Assembly: GCF_963678635.1 (NCBI RefSeq)
Contig: NC_087071.1
Coordinates: forward strand, 33,158,141 to 33,222,140
Length of the DNA: 64,000 nucleotides
DNA from: Symsagittifera roscoffensis
Taxonomy: Eukaryota; Xenacoelomorpha; Acoela; Convolutidae
Reading direction: 5' to 3'
Below, piece by piece: positions 36,253-44,779 of this stretch. The notes under the pieces were generated by a model. It did not search any database, was not told where the DNA came from, and saw only the letters and a program-made list of their open reading frames with translations. A program made the position numbers and the translations under genes. The stretch's first letter is position 1, and each line of letters begins with the position of its first letter.

Positions 36253-38061
36253 TTAGTCGTCGGGGAAAAAACCATGGGGGAAGATGTCGTGTATTATGTC
36301 GGAGTTAGTGAGTAATTTTGCTAGTATGCGAATGATGTTTTTAGTTTGAAGCAGTGGCCAAAGCAATTGAAGTGCTTTAATGGTTTTTAGTTCTTCAGTG
36401 CCAACTGCAAAATCATAAAGTGTGTTTTGGATGAGATTATATAATTTGTGATTGTATTTAGTGTTGTGGATGAATTCTAATATTGGGATTTCTATAGGTT
36501 GAATAAATTCATGTGGGATAAGGAAGGGTCTGGATTCTTCTGCGTTGAAGGTCTTCGTGATGGGACAAAAAATATACATTTGGGTTATGGGATCATAATT
36601 GCGAAGAATACCGTGAAGGTTAGTATCTTTGATGCAATATGTGAAGTTAAGAAAAAATAGTGAGGTGTACTTAGAGTTAATAAATTGAAAACGGTGGTGT
36701 GGTTGTCTTGATGGAGTGTGTAGATCAAAGTGATTTTGTATGAAGCGATAATATGTATATGTGTGGGTTTGTTTAGTGCGTAACATAATATCGTGTGAGC
36801 AGTGCAAATCTCGTTCATGTGGTGCAAGGAAATGAAAGGTTAGTGAAAATAATTGAAATTTTTCTTTAAAACTTTCGTAAGCTTGTGTGTCGGTTAGTGC
36901 TTCAGAAATGATGTGATCGAATTTGCGATCAAATATATTGAGTGTAAATACATATGGTGTTTTGATGAAGAATTTTTCTGTGATTTGTGGGTTAGCGAAA
37001 CGGTCATCATCTAAAAATTGGTCTTGGTTAGCTCGGATGATGTTGTGATCGTAATATTCTAGCGTATATTCGTTAGCTCGGGGTGCAGTGTATGTTTTTA
37101 GTGACTTTTTATATCCTATATAAGCAAATTGTCTATGTGTTAGTGATGTGGTGAGTCGATATAGCATGTCTTGATTTCTTTCTATATCGATGTGAGTATT
37201 AGATAAAGGTAGGCAAAGGGGGTTAGTAAAATGATAATATGATGTCCAATGAAGTGTAGGCATTAAAACTTGTTCATCTAGAAAACTACGTGTGTCGTTA
37301 GTGTTGTTAGGAGTGTTCAAAGTATATTGTGGAAATGAAGGTAAGGTGATTGCTAAAAAATCTTTCGTGTTAGTGTGATTTGGATGATTAACATATTCAC
37401 GGGCTGTTCCTGGTTTTGTTGGAAATGGATGGTTCGGGAATTTTCTTTTGAAAGTGCGATAAGCTCTATTAGTGCTATTTGATGATTCGGTGGATGTGGA
37501 TGATGGTGCTAATGATGCGGTATAAGCTGAAGAGGGTGTAGGGGTAGGTGGGTTTGATGATTCTATTGTGGATGAAATCTGATTTATAGTGGGGTTTTCA
37601 AGGTGGAAGGGTTGTTGTTGTAGGGTGATAAAATTATCTAGTTCCTGGGAGATTTGGGGAGTATCTGGAGAATTGGATGATCGGTCTGAATGAAATGAAG
37701 AGTAGGTTGGGGTGACTTGTGAAGCATAAGAGGGTGTAGAAATGGATGGGAGTGGGTTATTTGGCGGGATTGGTTGAAAAGGGGGTTTTGAAAAAACTGA
37801 GGAGTTGGTTTGAAAATTATTGGATGGAGATGGTTCAGAGTCTGCAAATTCATCAGGGGTTTCAATATTTGGGTTATTGAGTTGTGAAATGGAGTATAAA
37901 ACTGAAATATGTGAGTTAGTGTCTGAATTCATGCCTGATGTTACATTATTTGTTGGGAAATCGGGTGGTGGGAAAGCAAAAAGTGGAATTATTGTAATTG
38001 GAGTGTTGAGGTTGGTTGGGTGGGAATTTGAGCGGTGTAGGGATCCAAGTTGTCGGCTCAT
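36253..38061 (-). CDS. 602-aa accessory protein of the LTR element, unknown function
   Basis: An intact 602-codon frame whose ATG (38059-38061) overlaps the end of the envelope frame in an ATGA junction, a layout that permits termination-reinitiation. Residues 1 to about 235 are low complexity (Ser, Thr, Pro and Asn rich). Residues about 240-602 look globular, with alternating aromatic and charged segments, many Tyr/Phe/His, and a hydrophobic segment near ELKTIKALQLLWPLL close to the C-terminus. There is no signal peptide, zinc finger or enzyme motif I recognise. Its N-terminal composition resembles that of the Met-less frame upstream of env, so the two could be related by architecture. It is free of internal stops, unlike gag, pol and env, which suggests it is maintained or that damage has missed it. 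Confidence 0.75.
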   Translation of the reverse strand: MSRQLGSLHRSNSHPTNLNTPITIIPLFAFPPPDFPTNNVTSGMNSDTNSHISVLYSISQLNNPNIETPDEFADSEPSPSNNFQTNSSVFSKPPFQPIPPNNPLPSISTPSYASQVTPTYSSFHSDRSSNSPDTPQISQELDNFITLQQQPFHLENPTINQISSTIESSNPPTPTPSSAYTASLAPSSTSTESSNSTNRAYRTFKRKFPNHPFPTKPGTAREYVNHPNHTNTKDFLAITLPSFPQYTLNTPNNTNDTRSFLDEQVLMPTLHWTSYYHFTNPLCLPLSNTHIDIERNQDMLYRLTTSLTHRQFAYIGYKKSLKTYTAPRANEYTLEYYDHNIIRANQDQFLDDDRFANPQITEKFFIKTPYVFTLNIFDRKFDHIISEALTDTQAYESFKEKFQLFSLTFHFLAPHERDLHCSHDIMLRTKQTHTYTYYRFIQNHFDLHTPSRQPHHRFQFINSKYTSLFFLNFTYCIKDTNLHGILRNYDPITQMYIFCPITKTFNAEESRPFLIPHEFIQPIEIPILEFIHNTKYNHKLYNLIQNTLYDFAVGTEELKTIKALQLLWPLLQTKNIIRILAKLLTNSDIIHDIFPHGFFPDD

Positions 38062-40676
38062 CGTGGGCTAAAAAAATTATTATTTTGAGACTGAAAAGCG
38101 GTGGTATGGGGTTGTTCTATAACTTGTTCATATGTATTTTCATCTAGTGAATGGTGTGTCATTATATGTTGAATGGGACTTTGTGATATGGTTGGTCTAA
38201 AATTTGGATTATGTGTTATTGCTAAATTTCGAAAATTTCGTGGGACTAGTGACAATGGATGGTTATGTGGTAGGGGTGGTAACTGTGGTGCTGTAGGCGT
38301 TATGTCTACATTGTTATGTTCTTCGTCGTATGTGTTTTGTCTTGTTGCTATTTTTGTGTTGTATTCTTATATTTGTGCGTCTAAAAGAATTTTGTTTATT
38401 GATGATGAAAAAATTCCAAAAAATCCTGCAAATAGTATGCGTGCTACACTTGCTTGTCCATTTACTTGTGTGTGTATAGCGCATGTATTGTAGATTCCTT
38501 TTAAGAGTGAAAAAAGAAATCCTATAAAGTTAAACATTGCGTATAAAATAGTCAATTTTTCTAAGATGTAGTAGGGCCATCCTAGAAAATCGAGAATTTC
38601 ATTTTTTAGTGTAACAAAATTAAAAATATTTATTGGTGAAATATCTTGTGGTCTGTATTTTTCACCGTTTAGATATATATAGTCTTTAATGTCTTTAAAA
38701 TATCCGCTATAATCTTGTGTATAGATATCTGCAAATCCTGCGGTTTCGGCAAGTTTGCGTAAGTTTTGGTCAATTGATTGTCTTTGTATAGTGTCCATTT
38801 GTGTTAATAATTCTTGGAATTGTTGTGTTCTAATGTGATGTTGGATATCGGATTTTGAATATATTCCGATTGATTGTAGGTCAAGATTTGGGTTTCGAGC
38901 AATAGCTCTTATGCTTTCAGGTGAAAATTTTTTGAGTGATTGCATTAATGTGGGATATGGGGTAAGAAGGTAATATTTATCTTCATCAGGGTTCAATTGT
39001 ACTATATTGTGGCTATTTTCTGATCCACATGGGACTGCGGTATCCCAGAAATAGGTTCGTCTTGAAAGTGTGTCAACGAAATGTACTTTATTCTTATAAA
39101 AGATAGGGATTCTTTTATAACATCGTTTATCTTCAAAAACATATAGTGGTGATACTTTTTTGGTACAGGTATAAAACCATAAAATGTTTCCTTCGTAGTC
39201 TAAAAAATTTGATCTATTTCCTGATAGTAAATATCCTGCGTAAGGTATTTTTAATACTGCTAGTGCAAGTGATTGTAGGATTTGTGTTCTTTCTAATTCG
39301 CATAATTGGTGAAGTGTTTCTAATTCAGCGAGTGACATTTCTTGAAAAATGCGGCTAATTGTGTAGTCTAATTTCATATCTAGGTGAATATGATAGTGGA
39401 TATTACCGAAATATGTACTATTCATTAGTGATAGTTCTTGTAAACGTGTGCTTCTAGTGTCATGGGGTTTGAGTTGTCCACCAGGTTAACTTTTACTTTT
39501 TTGAAAATCAACTGGTATATATGATGTTCCTTCGTTTATAGGGTGACTTGTGGCGTATGGGTCGATTTTTACTTTTCCAGTGGTCATGTCGAATCCTTCT
39601 TCGTATTCGACTAATATCTCGGAGTATTGTGTTTTATGAAGTGGATTTCTGTATTTACATGCAAGTTATGTTTCTATATATATTTGAAAACGTGTCAATT
39701 TATTTTCTATATTGTGTATGTTTCTAAAATTAGAACTTTGTTTTTGTGATGGATAGACTTGTTCATATGGAATTGATTGTATAAAATATTTTTCGTGGAA
39801 TTTTATCATACGAGCGTGTATTTTTGCTACTTGAAATGTTGTACATGTGTCTTCGGGGAACCAAACAATTTTTGCTTGTGTTCCTGTTGTAGGGTCACAA
39901 TAGCCTTGATCGTTTTTACAAGGTAATCTGATTCCTTGATAGATCATGGTGTTGTCAGATAAATCGCGTGTGAGTTGTATTTTTTCGAGTTGTATTTTCC
40001 AATCGAAAAACATGATTTCTTGATATCCTTTATTTTTTGTGTCTGCTTTGCAGTTTGATGGGTCATTTATACCAATGTGTGGTATCCAGTGTTTGTCGTG
40101 TATGTCATAAGTTAATCTTCCGTGTGCGCCGTTGTATGGGTATTTTTCATCTAATTTTATATGTCCTTGATATCTTTCAAGTTCTGCTTGATGTACAGAA
40201 TCTGCAAAAACTTGGAAATATACTAATTTTCTATCTGTGTTTTTATTTCTTGTGATGTTTAGTCTTAGTAACTCGTTTTTACAATCTTCGGGATTGAGAT
40301 GTAAAAGTCGTTCGATATTACTCTGGTAGAATGATTCGTGGTCAAGTCGGTTTTTATTTCCATTTGAGACTTGTGAACAATGTACTTTCTTTTCAGAAAA
40401 TGTTGCTGTGAATTTATATCCTATAACTGTTGTTGCTCGGGCTTTTGAATAAAGTGTCGCTATTACATTTGTTGTTTCTATAGCTTGTGGTTCTGTTTCG
40501 CATTGTGATACTTGATTTATTGCATATTTGTGTAGTGTTTTTTGTTCGTTTTCTTCACAATCGTAATGTGTTACTAATAAATCTTGGGGTCCTGTGCGGG
40601 GGGAAGGGTCTATGTTTTCATTGGAGGTTATTAGAAAAAGGAGTTGGAGAAAAATTAAAATTTTTAGAATATACAT
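38058..40676 (-). pseudogene. env: envelope-like glycoprotein frame, interrupted by three TAA stops
   Basis: One continuous reading frame with ATG at 40674-40676 and final TGA at 38058-38060, broken by in-frame TAA at 39666-39668, 39486-39488 and 38367-38369. It begins with a signal peptide (MYILKILIFLQLLFLITS), followed by a Cys-containing ectodomain in two open parts (336 codons, then, after a 60-codon middle piece, about 370 codons). Hydrophobic segments near the end of the second part (around ILYAMFNFIGFLFSLL and RILFAGFFGIFSSS) can serve as membrane anchor, and the stretch after the third stop is a Pro/His-rich tail. The pattern of a signal peptide, spaced cysteines and C-terminal anchor fits the envelope proteins captured by BEL/Pao and Metaviridae elements, possibly the chuvirus-like group; that relation is inference. 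As it stands the frame cannot give a full-length product without readthrough. Confidence 0.7.
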
Positions 40677-41839
40677 GTGTATGACAATCCTGAGTATGGG
40701 TTATAAAATGTGATGTAACCAATTGTCTTTTTGGTATATCTGTCGTATTTGTATATCACTTCAGTTGTTATAAATGGTGGTGGTAGGGATTGAGCTGTTA
40801 TTTTTGGTGGATTTAATGGATAGGGATGTTGAGTAATGTTGTTTAATTTAACCGTGATTTCAAATTTTAATTGTAGACTATTTTGTTGGAGTATTTGGAT
40901 GTTATGATCACGAATGTCTTCGTGTATGTCTTGTCTATATTGTAGTCTATTTAGTGCCCAGTTGTGGAGTCGGTTACTTTCTGGGTGTTGTCCAAATAAT
41001 GGTGGAGGTGCTGTGAATGTATTCCAGTCTAGTCTTAAAGGAATATTTGTTGATGATTGTTCTCGATATCTAGCGTCGAGGTTATTTGGGAAATTTAAGT
41101 TAAAAGGCGGTGGTGAAATCTGGCTTATTGATGGTGTTGATGGTAGTGATAATGTTTCTGGTAGTGATGAGGATGTTGTTGTATTCGTAGAAATATCTAT
41201 TGGATCATTGATTAAATTTGGTTCACCTTGTGTGAATGAATGTGTTGTCCAATATGGTAGTCGTGATGTTTGGTTTGTGGGGTTAAAGGGGTTTTCACGA
41301 ATTTGTTCAGATGTTGGTGTTGAACCTAAGTAATCTGAGGGTAGGCTTGAGGTGCTACGTTGTGAAAGAAGCGTAGGGGTTTCTGGTAATATACCAATGG
41401 GGTTTTCTGGAGTACTTTGTGATGGGGATTGAGGTATATCAAAATGAACTCGGGGAGTTTGAAAATTTCTGTTTCGTCGAGGATGTATAATTTGTCTATT
41501 TATTTCGACTGTATTTTGGTTTTGACTAGGATTTCGTATTCTACTTAATTCTTGTGGTAGTGTTGGGTATAAGTTATATGCTGGTTCGCTTAGAGGTGCT
41601 TGTCGTTGAACTGGTTCTAGTGGTTCAGATAAGCGAGCGTGTCGTTCTTCAAAGGTATATGGGTTGTCTTGAAAGGAAATTCGTGTGGATGTTTGGGGGT
41701 TTTGGGTAGTTGAAGATGGTGTTGGGTTATCTTGGGATGATGTCGGTGAAGACCGACTGAGTGATTGTTGGTTTGCAATTTTTGATGGTTTTTTATTTAT
41801 TCTTTTAGTGGAAAAATTTATGTTTATTATAGTATTCTT
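40664..41839 (-). CDS. 391-codon Pro/Ser/Thr-rich frame without any Met codon
   Basis: A long open frame between the small membrane ORFs and env, bounded upstream by TAG (41840-41842) and downstream by TAA (40664-40666). I read no ATG anywhere in it. It overlaps the end of the 62-aa membrane ORF by about 35 bp and overlaps the env ATG by 13 bp. Residues about 10-250 are rich in Pro, Ser, Thr, Asn and Gln; the last 130 residues look more ordered and contain NWALNRLQYRQDIHEDIRD and a hydrophobic/aromatic tail ending in YSGLSYTCIF. An open frame this long in an AT-rich element is unlikely by chance. It would need frameshifting from the overlapping membrane ORF, splicing to an upstream start or a non-AUG start. 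Confidence 0.65.
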   Translation of the reverse strand, partial: KNTIININFSTKRINKKPSKIANQQSLSRSSPTSSQDNPTPSSTTQNPQTSTRISFQDNPYTFEERHARLSEPLEPVQRQAPLSEPAYNLYPTLPQELSRIRNPSQNQNTVEINRQIIHPRRNRNFQTPRVHFDIPQSPSQSTPENPIGILPETPTLLSQRSTSSLPSDYLGSTPTSEQIRENPFNPTNQTSRLPYWTTHSFTQGEPNLINDPIDISTNTTTSSSLPETLSLPSTPSISQISPPPFNLNFPNNLDARYREQSSTNIPLRLDWNTFTAPPPLFGQHPESNRLHNWALNRLQYRQDIHEDIRDHNIQILQQNSLQLKFEITVKLNNITQHPYPLNPPKITAQSLPPPFITTEVIYKYDRYTKKTIGYITFYNPYSGLSYTCIF

Positions 41840-41993
41840 CTAGAAAAAGAATTAGGAGGATTGTTGCTAGGGCGAATGTGATGATTGCTTTCTTTATACA
41901 TTTGCATATTGTCAAGATGAGGGATGATAGAAATGTTATAAAAATTACAAATAGTAAAAAAATATCTGTTCTACTAAAAATGGTTCGTATCAT
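41805..41993 (-). CDS. 62-aa membrane protein of the LTR element
   Basis: Two hydrophobic segments (about residues 11-30 and 36-51) separated by a short basic hairpin with CKCIKK, ending in a charged tail. Its ATG shares four bases (ATGA, 41990-41993) with the stop of the preceding ORF, and its 3' end overlaps the Met-less frame. The layout resembles a viroporin-type or small hairpin membrane protein, but that is inference from hydrophobicity only. Confidence 0.55.
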   Translation of the reverse strand: MIRTIFSRTDIFLLFVIFITFLSSLILTICKCIKKAIITFALATILLILFLEEYYNKHKFFH

Positions 41994-42220
41994 TTAGATA
42001 AGTTTTGTGAATCGTACCTGTGGATATAGTCAATAGCTTTCGAAATCTGGAGGTATAGTTCAAATATGGAATAGAAAATTAAAAAAATATTGCAAAAAAT
42101 GATTAAGATTATTACAAAAGATTCAAAGGTATCAAAAAGAAATATGATTAAAAGTTTAAATATCGTTAAAAAGTTTATGAGAATGTTAAGAATTATGTTG
42201 ACTGGTCGAGAGAAGAGCAT
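41990..42220 (-). CDS. 76-aa membrane protein of the LTR element
   Basis: Very hydrophobic (Ile, Leu, Phe) with two or three possible membrane segments within residues 8-58 and a polar tail ending YIHRYDSQNLSK. The ATG at 42218-42220 directly abuts a TAA (TAAATG) that closes an open stretch of about 50 codons upstream. It is followed by the 62-aa ORF through an ATGA overlap. Two consecutive small membrane ORFs between pol and env are not a standard feature of Ty3/gypsy elements. Confidence 0.55.
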   Translation of the reverse strand: MLFSRPVNIILNILINFLTIFKLLIIFLFDTFESFVIILIIFCNIFLIFYSIFELYLQISKAIDYIHRYDSQNLSK

Positions 42221-42813
42221 TTAAGAAATGGCTTGTCGATCGAATATTTTTTGTTGTTTGAGACAATTTTCAAGTGTGGTCGAATTATTTATTGGTTTTT
42301 TGACAAGTGGGTTGAGTTTTGTGAAAAATTGTTGGGGGCAAATTTTATGGTGATCGGGAGGTCTTCTTTGTCTTTATTTTTATTTGTCAAGTGATCTGGG
42401 GTATTTTTGAGATTTTTATACTTTAGGCTAATTAAAATGGTCGTTCTTTTACTTTAGGCTAATTTAACATATTTGTTTGGGGGGTATTCGAGATCGGAGT
42501 TGGGGAAATATTGTTGATCTTTGGGTTATTAGATAAGGGAGGGTTATGATATTATGGTGATATTTATTTTAGTTGTCAAGTTGGAGTGGTTTGCTTATTT
42601 TTGACCTGGAGGTCGCAAAGTTATAGTTATAGATATGCCTGGAGTTTAATATCGTTCGTCTAGTTGGTTTGTGTTAGAGTTAGAGAAGGTGAGGGATTGG
42701 ATGAATCCTATTGGCTAATTTTGAACTAGAATCGTTGCTTGTTTGTCAGCATGTTATTTTGAAAAATGAAAGTTCAAAATATTTCAGAGGTGCAAAAATT
42801 ATTAAATATAAAA
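42221..42813 (-). other. spacer between integrase and the membrane ORFs
   Basis: About 590 bp. The part nearest the 76-aa ORF (42221 to about 42400) is open for some 50 codons without a Met and ends in the TAAATG junction. The rest shows no supported frame; an imperfect duplication of CTTTAGGCTAATT occurs near 42420-42465. Confidence 0.5.
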
Positions 42814-44046
42814 TTAAAGCTGTTTTTGAAATTCGACTTTCTTTAATATTTTAGATTGTGGAATGAATGTTTTATAGTTTTTACGTGGTTGATTTCTAAG
42901 TCGTGATGACTCTCTATGTTCTGATTTGTCGATTTGTTCTTGGGGTATTATTTTTTCTGTCAATTTTCTATTTTTTCTTTCTTTTTGAGGTATATTTTGA
43001 TCTAGCTTTTTTGTATTGTTTTTCGTTATAGTTGATTTTTTATTTTGGTTCTCGAGATGAATGTCATGTTGTTCCTTTGTTTTATTCTCCGTATGTGGGT
43101 TATTTTGAATAACTTTTAAACCTGTGAAAGAATATAATTGAGTTAGTTCGCGTAGTGCGTATTCTTTTGGGTAATAAGGTAATAGGTTGTTTCGATGTTG
43201 AACAATTTCTTTTTTGTCTGAGTCGGTGATTTTATATGTGACATCAGTGGGTTTGGCAATTATTTGGTATGGTCCTTTACGAAGGGGTTGTAATTTTTTA
43301 GAGATTCCTTTTTGAGTGTTAAAATTGGGTATTAAAACAAATGTTCCAATTTTTAAATCGGAGGCTGGTGTAAAGCGTGAATTTATTTGTTCATTAATGT
43401 TTTGCCTTTGTAACAACTTTTTTGTTACTTTTTGGTAAATTTCATTGTGTTTTTTATCTCTGTTTAAAATCCATTCGGTGTGTGTACCGGAGGCTAATTT
43501 AAGAATTTGTGGGTGATGAACATGATCTTCATCGTGTGTGTGTAAAGGTAGGTTATAACAAATTGAGTCTTTATTCGGTTGACAATAACTTTGTGCATTT
43601 TTATGAGAGTTTGCTGTAAACATAATTGGTTTGCGTGGCTTTTGATTAAAAACCATTTCATATGGTGACATTCCTAGAGTTGTCGTGATTTGTGAATTAT
43701 ATGCTAAGGGAAATAGTTTTACATCTGCTGACCATTCGGTGTATCTTGTATCATTTCCATTGATGATACATCTAAGATATTCTTGTAGTGAACGGTTCAT
43801 ACCTTCGACTAAGCCGTTTGTCCAAGGTGCGTGAGATGTACGTGGTTTGTGTTTGATGTTATATAAATGACATAGTGTGATGATTTCATTATTTATGAAT
43901 TCTGTACCGTTGTCTGTAACTAAAATTTCTGGTAGTCCGAATTTGGCTATCCAGTGTTCATAGAGTGTTGTGTAAGCGTAATAAGCGTTACAATGTGGTA
44001 CTGGGTTAAGTGCTACATAATGTGTAAACGCGTCAACAATTACCAT
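42814..44046 (-). CDS. pol: integrase, catalytic core (partial) and C-terminal domain
   Basis: 410 codons carrying IVDAFTHYVAL, the second catalytic Asp in LVTDNGTEF, and the catalytic Glu in NGLVEGMNRSL, 35 or so residues apart as in retroviral integrases. A GPYQIIAK motif (GPY/F module) lies in the C-terminal half, followed by a long Lys/Gln-rich tail. The usual block with the first catalytic Asp, which should lie some 15-20 residues before IVDAF, is absent: the zinc-finger ORF and this frame join abruptly near 44074 with a frame change. The start given is only the point where the open frame passes the overlap; no independent initiation is implied. Confidence 0.85.
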   Translation of the reverse strand: MVIVDAFTHYVALNPVPHCNAYYAYTTLYEHWIAKFGLPEILVTDNGTEFINNEIITLCHLYNIKHKPRTSHAPWTNGLVEGMNRSLQEYLRCIINGNDTRYTEWSADVKLFPLAYNSQITTTLGMSPYEMVFNQKPRKPIMFTANSHKNAQSYCQPNKDSICYNLPLHTHDEDHVHHPQILKLASGTHTEWILNRDKKHNEIYQKVTKKLLQRQNINEQINSRFTPASDLKIGTFVLIPNFNTQKGISKKLQPLRKGPYQIIAKPTDVTYKITDSDKKEIVQHRNNLLPYYPKEYALRELTQLYSFTGLKVIQNNPHTENKTKEQHDIHLENQNKKSTITKNNTKKLDQNIPQKERKNRKLTEKIIPQEQIDKSEHRESSRLRNQPRKNYKTFIPQSKILKKVEFQKQL

Positions 44047-44779
44047 AATGTAGGAGTTTCCTTCGGATGAGGGTGAAACTTTGTCCTTTAAAATCTTGTT
44101 TTTGTGCTAATTGTTTTTGATTTGGATAAGGTTTATTTAGCTGACATACTAAACAATCATTGCATAGTACTTTTATCCAAATTGGTGCATTTGGAAAATA
44201 AAAGTTTTGTATGAAATTTGAATATGTTTTCTCTGATCCAGAGTGTCCTTTAATGTTTTGTGTATGTGAAATATTAAAAGCTATAAGAATCATACTTAGA
44301 GGGAGACAGGGAACTGTAGATTCATTTAATTTGTATTCTAGAAGGTCTGTGTTTTCGTTAATTGTTGTATTATTAAATTTTCGAAAATATCGGAGGAGTG
44401 TTTTATTTCCTAAAATAGTTGTATCTGCCTTGACGGGTTTAGTTTTATATTTGTGCCATGATTTTAGTTGTCTTATTACTGGGTCAAGATTTTGATATTG
44501 TTTCAAAGTATTAATTGTAACTTTATTTGTTGGGGGGAGAAAAATGTTTGCAATTTCCAATTTAGATAAAGGAATTGTATCAAGTGGGTCATGGAGGTCA
44601 AAAACTTGATTTATTGTGTATTTTGAATCGTTTGTTTGTGGTCCTGATAAATTTATTTTATCAGTTAGATTTTCTTTTTCAATTAATGGAAAAAGGTCTT
44701 TTTTATGCGGGTATTGTTTTACTATTTTTTGTTGGGTGTTATTTTTTATCCATTGTGAATATGGAATTGGTTTAAAAGT
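44033..44779 (-). CDS. pol: integrase N-terminal zinc-binding part
   Basis: This frame is in phase with the reverse transcriptase ORF but separated from it by a single TGA (44780-44782). It contains an HHCC-type region: GHSGSEKTY with a preceding His and CNDCLVCQLNK with the paired cysteines, then QDFKGQSF, which in Ty3/gypsy elements sits just before the catalytic core. It then runs out of frame into a stop at 44033. The abrupt end marks a deletion with frame change relative to the core domain. Confidence 0.8.
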   Translation of the reverse strand, partial: TFKPIPYSQWIKNNTQQKIVKQYPHKKDLFPLIEKENLTDKINLSGPQTNDSKYTINQVFDLHDPLDTIPLSKLEIANIFLPPTNKVTINTLKQYQNLDPVIRQLKSWHKYKTKPVKADTTILGNKTLLRYFRKFNNTTINENTDLLEYKLNESTVPCLPLSMILIAFNISHTQNIKGHSGSEKTYSNFIQNFYFPNAPIWIKVLCNDCLVCQLNKPYPNQKQLAQKQDFKGQSFTLIRRKLLHYGNC

